Source: JAUXLW01 sp964195005 (GTDB lineage: Bacteria; Actinomycetota; Acidimicrobiia; Spongiisociales; SHLN01). Taken from it: a DNA stretch of 17,214 nucleotides. The translations under genes were made by a program, and so were the position numbers. This document shows positions 7,834 through 13,648 of the stretch, piece after piece. Each line of letters starts with the position of its first letter. Position 1 is the stretch's first letter. The DNA is taken from the NCBI GenBank assembly GCA_964195005.1, contig CAXMOO010000105.1:1-17214 (forward strand). Reading direction: 5' to 3'. The notes under the pieces were generated by a model, which worked only from the letters and a program-made list of their open reading frames with translations, made no database searches and was not told the DNA's origin.

Positions 7834-8040
7834 ATGGGTCTCATGGATACCATCAAAGGTTGGTTTGGCACGGCGAAGGACGCCACAGGCGGTGTCGGCG
7901 GGAAGGTCGGCGACGTCGCCGGGAAGGTCGGCGACAAGGCCGGAGAGGCGTTTGACGCTGTCAAGGACAAGGCCGGAGACGTCGTGGAGAGCGTGAAGGA
8001 CAAGTTCAACGGCGATGACGATACCAAAGGCAAAGGCTAG
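7834..8040 (+). CDS. LEA-like / MT0933-antitoxin-like small helical protein
   Basis: A 68-residue hydrophilic protein starting MGLMDTIKGWFGTAKDA and continuing as alanine-, glycine-, lysine- and aspartate-rich amphipathic repeats (GKVGDVA, GKVGDKA, FDAVKDKAGDVV, ESVKDKF). The N-terminus resembles small actinobacterial proteins annotated as MT0933-like antitoxins, and the repeats resemble LEA/CsbD-type stress proteins. I cannot choose between these, and no toxin partner is beside it. The underlying DNA has a 15-bp direct repeat (gggaaggtcggcgac at 7900 and 7921, period 21), which reflects duplication of a 7-residue unit. The frame is open from 7756, but GGGAG at 7821-7825 places the start at 7834. 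It ends just before a strong terminator and may be expressed with tldDE or alone. Confidence 0.8.
   Translation: MGLMDTIKGWFGTAKDATGGVGGKVGDVAGKVGDKAGEAFDAVKDKAGDVVESVKDKFNGDDDTKGKG
7900..7935 (+). repeat. Intragenic 21-bp-period direct repeat
   Basis: The 15-mer gggaaggtcggcgac occurs at 7900-7914 and 7921-7935. It encodes GKVGD twice in the LEA-like protein and suggests recent expansion of the heptad-type unit. Confidence 0.75.
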
Positions 8041-8059
8041 AAACCACCAACAATCATGC

Positions 8060-8089
8060 GAGGAGAGGGCCTAACCGGGCCCTCTCTTT
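8060..8089 (+). terminator. Rho-independent-type terminator after the LEA-like gene
   Basis: A perfect 9-bp GC-rich stem, GAGAGGGCC (8063-8071) with GGCCCTCTC (8078-8086), closes a 6-nt loop (taaccg). It is followed by only a short T tract (ttt). The stem can be extended outward by weak pairs. It lies 20 nt after the stop codon. Confidence 0.75.
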
Positions 8090-8158
8090 GAGTTGCGGGG
8101 CTTAGCCACCGGTCTCGCGCAAACCCATCACGCGGGCTCGGCGAAGACAATGCATAGG

Positions 8159-8164
8159 TATCCT
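8159..8164 (+). promoter_or_regulatory. Putative -10 box of a leaderless promoter (GDPD gene)
   Basis: TATCCT is followed by 7 nt (gccgggc) and then GTG at 8172. No Shine-Dalgarno is present. Confidence 0.5.
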
Positions 8165-8171
8165 GCCGGGC

Positions 8172-8960
8172 GTGCGCCCCTACTTCTCCGACTCGCCTCC
8201 TTTGGCGATAGCCCACCGCGGCAGCCGCCTGCTTTGGCCCGAGAACACCCTCGTGGCCTTTCAGGGAGCAATAGACCTCGGTTTTCGCTACATGGAAACC
8301 GACCTTCATATGACTTCCGATGGAGTTCTGGTCGCATTCCACGACGACACTCTGGACCGCATCACCGACGGCTCCGGCTCTATCAGCTCCGTTACCTGGG
8401 ATGAACTGAGCCGGCTTGATGCCGCCTACAACTTCGCTCCCCATGAAGGGTTCCCGCGCCGGGGGTCGGGGATCACCGTGCCCCGCCTCGACGAGCTGAT
8501 GGGGACGTTTCCGGGCGTCAGGCTCACCCTCGATCTCAAGCAGGAGGGACTGGAAGATGCGCTGACCGACTTTCTTTCTAAGGGAGGCTTGGAGGACCAG
8601 GTGATCGTTGGGTCCTTCTCGGGGCGCCGGCTGGCGCGCTTTCGCCGGGCCAGCTCCGGGAGGGTGGCGACTTCCGCGGGTCCGGTCGAGACATTGGCGT
8701 TATGGACTGCGGCCCGCGTCGGCCGCAGCTTGCGGACCAGGGCCGACGCCCTGCAAATCCCCGAGGAGTTCGCCTTCGTGAAACTGCCGGATGGCAAGCT
8801 GCTGGAGGCGGCCGAGGCGGCCGGTCTTCAGGTACATGTTTGGACGGTCAACGATCCCGTCCAGATGAGTCGGTTGCTGGATAGCGGCGTGCACGCCATC
8901 ATCACCGACCGTCCCGACATCCTCAAACAGTTGCTGCAAGAGCGAGATCAATGGTCCTGA
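8172..8960 (+). CDS. Glycerophosphodiester phosphodiesterase (GDPD family)
   Basis: A 262-residue TIM-barrel enzyme hydrolysing glycerophosphodiesters to glycerol-3-phosphate and an alcohol. Catalytic and metal-binding residues are in place: AHRG (H15, R16), PENT, METD (E42, D44) and FHDDTLDR (H57). They are followed by VPRLDEL, LTLDLKQE, VIVGSF and the C-terminal VHVWTVNDPVQMSRLLDSGVHAIITDRPD, all typical. No signal peptide or membrane segment is seen, so the enzyme should be cytosolic, as UgpQ is. The start is GTG at 8172; no Shine-Dalgarno is visible, but TATCCT sits 7 nt upstream. Alternative substrates such as lysophospholipids cannot be excluded from sequence alone. Confidence 0.93.
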   Translation: MRPYFSDSPPLAIAHRGSRLLWPENTLVAFQGAIDLGFRYMETDLHMTSDGVLVAFHDDTLDRITDGSGSISSVTWDELSRLDAAYNFAPHEGFPRRGSGITVPRLDELMGTFPGVRLTLDLKQEGLEDALTDFLSKGGLEDQVIVGSFSGRRLARFRRASSGRVATSAGPVETLALWTAARVGRSLRTRADALQIPEEFAFVKLPDGKLLEAAEAAGLQVHVWTVNDPVQMSRLLDSGVHAIITDRPDILKQLLQERDQWS

Positions 8961-8984
8961 GACCACGACTGACCACCAGTGGTC
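8952..8984. repeat. Cluster of GACCA/TGGTC half-sites
   Basis: Four copies of the same pentamer alternate in orientation: TGGTC 8952-8956, GACCA 8961-8965, GACCA 8971-8975, TGGTC 8980-8984. The last pair forms GACCACCAGTGGTC, a 6-bp inverted repeat with a 2-bp spacer. It spans the GDPD stop codon and precedes the first remnant ORF. It could be an operator for the former FIST/kinase operon. Short repeats alone are weak evidence. Confidence 0.4.
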
Positions 8985-8992
8985 GGATCGCT

Positions 8993-9061
8993 ATGAACAA
9001 CTTTCTTGAGGTTCCCGGCGTGGTCGCCGCCGGAGCCTGGTTTTTGTTCTTCCCTACCTAA
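8993..9061 (+). pseudogene. 22-codon ORF, possible remnant of a DUF2173-like gene
   Basis: ATG to TAA encodes MNNFLEVPGVVAAGAWFLFF plus two residues. The opening LEVPGVVAAG resembles the N-terminus of DUF2173-type small proteins, which from memory begin with a LPGVVAAGEF-like segment and run to about 100 residues. The rest of such a protein is missing. This could be a gene with most of its interior deleted, a real micropeptide, or chance. The position, immediately upstream of a FIST-like remnant and a sensor kinase, favours a decayed operon member. Confidence 0.35.
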
Positions 9062-9113
9062 GGATCAGCGCCCATTTGGCCGATGAATTCTTGGTTCTCC
9101 AAGGGATTCACTG

Positions 9114-9290
9114 ATGCAGGTTCAGACATTGCAGTACGACCGTCACGCCTGTTCGGTGGCGCTTCCCGAACTCGATTCTCCCCAGGCTCTGGTCTCGATA
9201 TTCGGTGCGAAGCTCTCGCCCGACACGGACGGGAATTACGACCTCCCGGACCAGACCATGACTCTCACGGCGATCGGAGAGCGCTCATGA
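9114..9290 (+). pseudogene. 58-residue FIST-domain remnant (both ends kept, middle lost)
   Basis: The ORF starts MQVQTLQYDRHACSVALPEL and reads DSPQALVSIFGAKL, which looks like the start of a FIST N-terminal domain (usually ending LVLVFGA before the long sensor domain). It then passes directly to NYDLPDQTMTLTAIGERS, which looks like the extreme C-terminus of FIST proteins (LHNQTMTLT type). Intact FIST proteins are around 380 residues, so about 320 residues appear deleted in frame. FIST proteins are small-ligand sensors commonly encoded next to histidine kinases. The stop overlaps the kinase start by ATGA (9287-9290), so the remnant may still serve as a translated leader coupling ribosomes to the kinase gene. 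The assignment comes from remembered family patterns and needs a profile search. Confidence 0.5.
9276..9281 (+). promoter_or_regulatory. Ribosome binding site that sets the kinase start
   Basis: GGAGAG lies 5 nt before the ATG at 9287. It argues against the upstream in-frame start at 9083, whose extra 68 codons are the out-of-frame shadow of the FIST-like remnant. Confidence 0.65.
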
Positions 9291-10669
9291 ACCCGGTCCT
9301 CCGACGGCAACTCCGCCGGCTGGGGATCGACGTCGTGAGTCCGCCGGGTGATCCCGAAGTGTGGGCCTCCTTTCTTGGACAGGTGGAGCAGGCCTATGAG
9401 AACAGCGATCAAACTCGCTCCCGGCTCGAGCGCTCGTTGGACATGACGTCCCAGGAGATACAGCAGCTCCACGCTGAGCTAGAGACCAGAGCGCGAAGTG
9501 TGGAACGGACAGAGAACCACTATCGCAACTTGTTTGTCAACTCTCCGATTGCGATGTGGGAGGAGGATTTCACGGAAGTGGCGGCCTTCTTGGGAGCGCT
9601 CAAAGAGAACGGAGTGCGTGATCTCCACCATCACATGAGCCGCAATCCTGAAGACCTCGGTCATGCGATCTCGCTGATAACGGTGCGGGATGTCAACCAC
9701 GCGGCGTCCGAGCTTTTCGAGGCGGGGGGCCGGAAGAGTCTCATCGGCAACCTCAATCCCGAGGACATCAGCAATACGGCCGCCTTCATGGAGCAGTTTC
9801 TGGCTGTTTGGAGGGGCGACTCCAAGCTCGATATGGAAATAGAGATGGTCACATTCGAGGGGAAGGCGCTGGACGGCATTCTCAGCTGGCGAGTGCCGAC
9901 TATGGGCTCGCAACGTGACCTAACCCGGGTACTGGTGGCGATCGCCGACATCACGGAGCGTAAGGCGGCCGAAACCCGCATGGCTGAATTGGCGCGCTCA
10001 AAGGATGAGTTCCTGGCCGCGATCAGCCATGAGCTGCGGACGCCTCTAACCACCGTGTACGGCGTTGCCGAGAGCCTTCAGGAGCAGTATTTCGAAATGA
10101 GCGAAGAAGAGCGCCGGGAGCTGCTTCACCTTCTCGCCGTCGAAAGCCGCGATCTGGCCCACCTCATTGAGGACTTGCTGGTGGCCTCCCGGGCCGACAT
10201 CGGGAAGGTCGTAGTGCGAAGGATGCCGGTGGATTTGCAGGCCGAAGTGGCGACCGTGCTTGAACCGATTGAGTTGGAGCAGGGCATAGTTCTCGAGGCT
10301 GCCACCGAGGGCTGGGCCACAGCCGATCCACTGCGGTTCAGGCAGATTCTTCGGAACCTCATCACTAATGCCATCCGCTATGGCGGCGAGATTATCCGGG
10401 TCGAATCCAAGACCAACCTCCAGGGGTCGTTCATCTACGTCTGGGACAACGGTTCAGGAATTCCCGACGAGAGCCGGGAAGCCATATTCGAGCCATACCA
10501 GCGAGCGCATGATCGAGTCGGCCTCCCATCATCGGTGGGACTGGGGCTGACCATCTCCCGCCAGCTCGCCCGCCTCATGGGTGGCGACCTCACCTATGAC
10601 TACATCAGCGATTGGAGCGTCTTCACCCTGCGCCTTCCGCTGCACGTCGACATCGGCGAAGTCGCCTAA
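9287..10669 (+). CDS. Soluble PAS-domain sensor histidine kinase
   Basis: A 460-residue kinase without membrane segments. The N-terminus MNPVLRRQLRRLGID plus a coiled coil (about residues 35-80) matches the style of kinases found downstream of FIST genes. A PAS region follows (about 79-225, starting YRNLFVNSPIAMWEEDF and ending VAIADITERK). Next come HisKA with FLAAISHELRTPL and phospho-acceptor H248, and HATPase_c with N box LRNLITNAIRYGG, G1 DNGSGIPDE at 387, F box IFEPYQRAH and G2 GLGLTISRQ at about 418. All catalytic boxes are intact, so the enzyme looks active. No response regulator lies in the window, so it is an orphan here. Its likely sensory partner is reduced to a remnant whose stop overlaps this start by ATGA. 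The convergent leuD gene begins 341 bp downstream. Confidence 0.93.
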   Translation: MNPVLRRQLRRLGIDVVSPPGDPEVWASFLGQVEQAYENSDQTRSRLERSLDMTSQEIQQLHAELETRARSVERTENHYRNLFVNSPIAMWEEDFTEVAAFLGALKENGVRDLHHHMSRNPEDLGHAISLITVRDVNHAASELFEAGGRKSLIGNLNPEDISNTAAFMEQFLAVWRGDSKLDMEIEMVTFEGKALDGILSWRVPTMGSQRDLTRVLVAIADITERKAAETRMAELARSKDEFLAAISHELRTPLTTVYGVAESLQEQYFEMSEEERRELLHLLAVESRDLAHLIEDLLVASRADIGKVVVRRMPVDLQAEVATVLEPIELEQGIVLEAATEGWATADPLRFRQILRNLITNAIRYGGEIIRVESKTNLQGSFIYVWDNGSGIPDESREAIFEPYQRAHDRVGLPSSVGLGLTISRQLARLMGGDLTYDYISDWSVFTLRLPLHVDIGEVA

Positions 10670-10672
10670 AGG

Positions 10673-10693
10673 CAGTCCGCAGTCGGCAGTCGG
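10673..10693 (+). repeat. 7-bp tandem repeat, three copies
   Basis: CAGTCCG, CAGTCGG, CAGTCGG directly follow the kinase stop codon. Confidence 0.8.
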
Positions 10694-10713
10694 CACCACC
10701 TGTTCCCCTCCTG

Positions 10714-10738
10714 CGGAGCGGAGTCTTCGGAGCGGAGT
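10714..10738 (+). repeat. Direct repeat CGGAGCGGAGT, two copies
   Basis: Exact 11-mers at 10714-10724 and 10728-10738, separated by ctt. The block is flanked by CCCCTCC (10705-10711) and its complement GGAGGGG (10740-10746), so it could form the loop of a hairpin. Confidence 0.75.
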
Positions 10739-10964
10739 GGGAGGGGTTAGGGGTGGGTGGTGCCCACCAACGGCAGGAGTGCCGGAAGCTTGCCTTCACC
10801 ATAGTTGTTGCTCCCACGTGACCTTTCACAAGGCGGTGCCCAACAGTCAACTGTTGGTCCGGTGCGTGTCCGACCAGCTCGTGATTCAACCCTCAAGCCT
10901 CACCAACGCTCTGCTCAGGGTGCCGTTTGTTGGGAAACACCCCCTCCCAACCTCCCCCACTCCG
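10733..10964. repeat. Diverged inverted repeat pair, REPIN/MITE-like
   Basis: A 34-bp unit starting CGGAGTGGG and ending CCCA reads on the plus strand at 10733-10766 and on the minus strand at 10964-10931. An ungapped hand alignment gives 27 of 34 identities. The two arms enclose 164 bp with two hairpins. The arrangement resembles REP doublets or a short non-autonomous element, with no target-site duplication that I could identify. Confidence 0.5.
10840..10857. repeat. Near-palindromic hairpin
   Basis: CCAACAGT, a 2-nt centre (ca), then ACTGTTGG: eight perfectly paired positions. It is more AT-rich than its surroundings and sits midway between the two inverted arms. It may be an operator-like dyad or a cruciform. 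Confidence 0.6.
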
Positions 10965-10967
10965 TTT

Positions 10968-11009
10968 CACTCCATGGGAGAGGAGCAAAGCCACTCCTTG
11001 GGAGAGGAG
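10968..11009. repeat. 18-bp direct repeats abutting leuD
   Basis: CACTCCATGGGAGAGGAG at 10968-10985 and CACTCCTTGGGAGAGGAG at 10992-11009 differ at one base and have a 24-bp period. The second copy ends one base before the leuD stop codon. Each copy can fold internally (CTCC with GGAG). Confidence 0.75.
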
Positions 11010-11010
11010 A

Positions 11011-11613
11011 TCACACGCTTGGCTTGTAGCGGGGGCGGCTGTCTTCAAACCGGGCGATCTCTGCTTCGGCCGTCAGGGTGAGGTCGATCTCGTCCAGGCC
11101 CTTGAGCAGGCACTCTTTGACGAAGGGGTCGATTTCAAAGGTGGCTTCGAGTTTGGCGGCCGTGACCTTCTGGGCTTCCAGATCCACGACTACTTCGGCC
11201 GTCGGGTCTTCCTGGGCCAGGTCGGCCAGGTGCTTGACGGCGGATTCGTCGAGAACGACGGGCAAAAGCCCGTTCTTGTAGCAGTTGCGTCGAAAAATGT
11301 CTGCGAAGGAGGTGGCGACGATGGCCCGGAATCCCCAGTCCATCAGCCCCCAGGGGGCGTGCTCACGGGAAGACCCGGATCCGAAATTGCGGCCTGTGAC
11401 CAGGACCCTGGCGGCCCGGTAGGCCGGATCGTTGAGCACGAAGTCGGTCCGGGGCTCGCCCTCGGAGTCATGGGCCCAGTCGTAGAACAGGTAGGGCCCG
11501 AAACCGGTCCTGTCCACCCGCTTCAGGGACTGCTTGGCGACGATCTGATCGGTATCGACGTTGGGCCGCATGAGCGGCACCATCGTTCCCGTGATGGTAT
11601 TGACCGGTTCCAC
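11011..11613 (-). CDS. leuD: 3-isopropylmalate dehydratase small subunit
   Basis: A 200-residue LeuD, the swivel-domain subunit of isopropylmalate isomerase, which converts 2- to 3-isopropylmalate in leucine biosynthesis together with LeuC. It shows the expected NVDTDQIVAKQSLK near the N-terminus, GRNFGSGSSREHAPWGL (substrate-binding loop), FADIFRRNCYKNGLLPVVL, and a normal length. The start is GTG (11613-11611), which shares one base with the leuC stop (TAGTG), so translation is coupled. The stop lies at the edge of a repeat-rich spacer. Confidence 0.96.
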   Translation of the reverse strand: MEPVNTITGTMVPLMRPNVDTDQIVAKQSLKRVDRTGFGPYLFYDWAHDSEGEPRTDFVLNDPAYRAARVLVTGRNFGSGSSREHAPWGLMDWGFRAIVATSFADIFRRNCYKNGLLPVVLDESAVKHLADLAQEDPTAEVVVDLEAQKVTAAKLEATFEIDPFVKECLLKGLDEIDLTLTAEAEIARFEDSRPRYKPSV

Positions 11614-13019
11614 TAACTATCCACCAACTCGCGCACGTCGACGAAGTGACCCGCAAGTGCCGCGGCGGCTGCCATCACCGGACTCACCAGGTGGGTGCGG
11701 CCATCCCGGCCCTGGCGACCTTCGAAGTTGCGGTTGGTGGTGGAGGCGCACCGCTCCCCGGGCTGGAGTATGTCCGGGTTCATTGCCAGGCACATCGAGC
11801 AACCGGCTTCCCGCCATTCGAAGCCGGCCTCCGTGAACACTTCGTCGAGGCCCTCTTGTTCGGCTTGCATTCTTACCAGGGTGGAGCCGGGCACCACCAT
11901 GGCCCCGACATCGGGATGGACCTTGCGACCGCGCACGATCTCAGCGGCAGCCCGCAGGTCTTCGAGGCGACCGTTGGTGCATGAGCCGAAAAAGACCCGA
12001 TCGATCGGTATCTCGGTTATCGGGATATGAGGCACCAGGTCCATGTAGGCGAGGGCGCGGGCCACCGCTTCCTGCTCGGCGGGGTCGCTGAAGTCCTCGG
12101 GTGCGGGAACAGCCCCGTCCACGGGCACCGATTGGGCGGGGTTGGTGCCCCAGCTCACGAACGGCGGGATGTCGGCGGCATCGAGCGCCACTTCGCGGTC
12201 GAACTCAGCGCTCGCCTCGGTAGGCAAGCTGCGCCAGTACTCGAGTGCTGCATCCCATTCGTCCCCGGCAGGAGCAAATGGCCGCCCCTTGATGTATGAG
12301 AAGGTGGTCTCGTCGGGGGCGATGAGCCCGGCTCTGGCTCCCGCCTCGATCGACATATTGCATACCGTCATCCGGCCTTCCATCGACATGGCTTCGATGG
12401 TGGAGCCGCGGTACTCGACAACATGGCCGATGCCTCCGCCCACGCCGAGGTGATTGATGATCCCGAGGATTACATCTTTGGGGCTCGACCACGCTGGAAG
12501 ATTCCCATCCACGGTGATTGCCATGGTTGCAGGCCTCGCCTGCAGGAGGCTCTGGGTGGCGAGCACATGCTCAACTTCGGAAGTGCCGATGCCGAAGGCG
12601 AGGGCTCCGAAAGCACCGTGGGTGGAGGTGTGGCTGTCGCCGCAAACGATGGTCATGCCTGGTTGGGTCAGGCCCTGCTCTGGTCCGATGATGTGAACGA
12701 TGCCTTGCCGGGGATCATTGAGACCGAACAGGGTGATGCCGTTTTCGAGACAGTTGGTCTCCAGGGCTTCGATTTGTTGCCGAGACAGCGGATCCTGGAT
12801 GCCCTTGTCCCGGTCGATGGTGGGGACCCCGTGGTCGATTGTGGCCAGCGTGAGGTCGGGTCGCCGCACCCGGCGGCTCGACCCCCGGAGCCCGGCAAAG
12901 GCTTGTGGCGAAGTGACCTCGTGGATCAGATGCAGGTCGATGTAAAGCAGGTCGGGTTTCCCTGCAACCCTTTGTACCACATGGTCTTCCCAGATCTTTT
13001 CGAGTAGCGTCGCCGGCAT
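11613..13019 (-). CDS. leuC: 3-isopropylmalate dehydratase large subunit
   Basis: A 468-residue aconitase-superfamily enzyme carrying a [4Fe-4S] cluster. Cluster ligands are at C347 (FGSCTNGR), C407 and C410 (GCSMCLAMNPD). N-terminal MPATLLEKIWEDHVV, DLHLIHEVTSPQAF, CGDSHTSTHGAFGALAFGIGTSEVEH and GATNRNFEGR-type TTNRNFEGRQG are typical of bacterial LeuC. It is encoded directly upstream of leuD, with a one-base overlap. ATG at 13019 has no Shine-Dalgarno; a TACTGT box ends 7 nt before it. No leader peptide or T-box fits in the 52-bp divergent spacer, so any leucine control must act at the promoter. Other leu genes are not in the window. Confidence 0.96.
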   Translation of the reverse strand: MPATLLEKIWEDHVVQRVAGKPDLLYIDLHLIHEVTSPQAFAGLRGSSRRVRRPDLTLATIDHGVPTIDRDKGIQDPLSRQQIEALETNCLENGITLFGLNDPRQGIVHIIGPEQGLTQPGMTIVCGDSHTSTHGAFGALAFGIGTSEVEHVLATQSLLQARPATMAITVDGNLPAWSSPKDVILGIINHLGVGGGIGHVVEYRGSTIEAMSMEGRMTVCNMSIEAGARAGLIAPDETTFSYIKGRPFAPAGDEWDAALEYWRSLPTEASAEFDREVALDAADIPPFVSWGTNPAQSVPVDGAVPAPEDFSDPAEQEAVARALAYMDLVPHIPITEIPIDRVFFGSCTNGRLEDLRAAAEIVRGRKVHPDVGAMVVPGSTLVRMQAEQEGLDEVFTEAGFEWREAGCSMCLAMNPDILQPGERCASTTNRNFEGRQGRDGRTHLVSPVMAAAAALAGHFVDVRELVDS

Positions 13020-13026
13020 GGCCGAT

Positions 13027-13032
13027 ACAGTA
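13027..13032 (-). promoter_or_regulatory. Putative -10 box of a leaderless promoter (leuCD)
   Basis: On the minus strand TACTGT is followed by 7 nt (atcggcc) and then ATG at 13019. The -35 region would fall under or next to the palindrome at 13057-13071. Confidence 0.5.
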
Positions 13033-13056
13033 GCGCCGGCCTGAAACGCTTACGCC

Positions 13057-13071
13057 GACTAGTGTCTAGTC
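13057..13071. promoter_or_regulatory. Perfect inverted repeat, candidate operator
   Basis: GACTAG, a 3-nt centre (tgt), then CTAGTC, ending directly before the ATG at 13072. It covers the presumed -10 box of the plus-strand gene and lies 38 bp from the leuC start, so a bound protein could affect both divergent promoters. It could also form a hairpin only if transcription began further upstream. Confidence 0.45.
13060..13065 (+). promoter_or_regulatory. Putative -10 box of a leaderless promoter (gene at 13072)
   Basis: TAGTGT is followed by 6 nt (ctagtc) and then ATG. It sits inside the perfect inverted repeat. Confidence 0.45.
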
Positions 13072-13626
13072 ATGATCTCACTCTTGGTGGCCGTTTTGAC
13101 CGCGGTAACGCTCACTTCTCCTTTCGGTGAGGTCAGGGCCGTAGCAACCGACGAGGGTGCCTTCATCGAGGTAACCGTCACTGTTGAGATCGATGTCCTC
13201 CCCGCCCCCGACTTCGTAGTGGTCCACGTGCTGAAGCCGGACGGCCAGGACACGTTTTCCCTCGGGGAAATTGGTGGAGGTTTCTATCAGGGCAGTTTCC
13301 TTGTGGCCCCCTTCAACCGGGCCATAGCTTTCGAGGCTGGTTGGGGGGCCACACCGTCCGCCCTGTCGAGCACGACCTCGCTGCTGGCCCTTGGCGTCGA
13401 TGGCGACTTGCTGCGAACCACCTTCCCTCCCGGGGAGATCCGCGGAAGCTCCAATTGGGGCTGGCTGGCTCTGGCCACGACCGCACTGGCGCTAGCGGCC
13501 TTTCTGCTTTGGATGCGGTTGCCAAGGACGAGGGAGACCATCGAGTTGACCACGGTGGACGAGTCGGGGGAAGCCACCGCCATCGATGAGCTGACTCATC
13601 CATTCACGCCAACGGGCGGCGGCTGA
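13072..13626 (+). CDS. Predicted membrane-anchored extracytoplasmic protein, unknown function
   Basis: A 184-residue protein that I do not recognise. The N-terminus (residues 1-25) is hydrophobic, with a possible signal peptidase site after AVA, although the lack of an early Arg or Lys makes this a weak signal. Residues about 28-118 look beta-rich (FIEVTVTVEIDVLP, FVVVHVLKPDG), like a small immunoglobulin-like or stalk domain. Residues 129-149 form a clear transmembrane helix (WGWLALATTALALAAFLLWM) followed by RLPRTRE and a roughly 33-residue polar tail. The likely topology is an outside domain with a short cytoplasmic C-terminus. It is divergent from leuC and convergent with the HAD gene (22-bp gap). 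The ATG at 13072 follows a TAGTGT box at leaderless distance. Confidence 0.75.
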   Translation: MISLLVAVLTAVTLTSPFGEVRAVATDEGAFIEVTVTVEIDVLPAPDFVVVHVLKPDGQDTFSLGEIGGGFYQGSFLVAPFNRAIAFEAGWGATPSALSSTTSLLALGVDGDLLRTTFPPGEIRGSSNWGWLALATTALALAAFLLWMRLPRTRETIELTTVDESGEATAIDELTHPFTPTGGG

Positions 13627-13648
13627 TCGCCCGACCGGATGATTGGCA

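Larger units (their letters stand above)
10670..11010. other. Repeat-rich convergent spacer between the kinase gene and leuD
   Basis: 341 bp without a gene. From left to right it holds a 7-bp tandem repeat, a doubled CGGAGCGGAGT motif, the plus copy of a diverged inverted repeat (10733-10766), small hairpins (10771-10784, 10840-10857), the minus copy (10931-10964) and a pair of 18-bp direct repeats (10968-11009). ORFs here have no coding character. No canonical terminator with a T-run is present, so one or more of the hairpins may end both converging transcripts. Confidence 0.7.

Noticed and set aside
9083..9286. 68-residue N-terminal extension of the histidine kinase
   Set aside because: It reads out of frame through the FIST-like remnant; GGAGAG and the family N-terminus both point to the ATG at 9287.
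10968..11009. CRISPR-like repeats
   Set aside because: There are only two copies with a 6-nt gap, no spacers of proper length and no cas genes.
10612..11616. ORFs in the convergent spacer and antisense to leuD
   Set aside because: They are built from GC-rich repeats or the antisense of leuD and have no coding signature.
12423..13007. 194-codon open frame antisense to leuC
   Set aside because: leuC on the other strand is complete with all cluster cysteines, and the antisense translation shows no domain.
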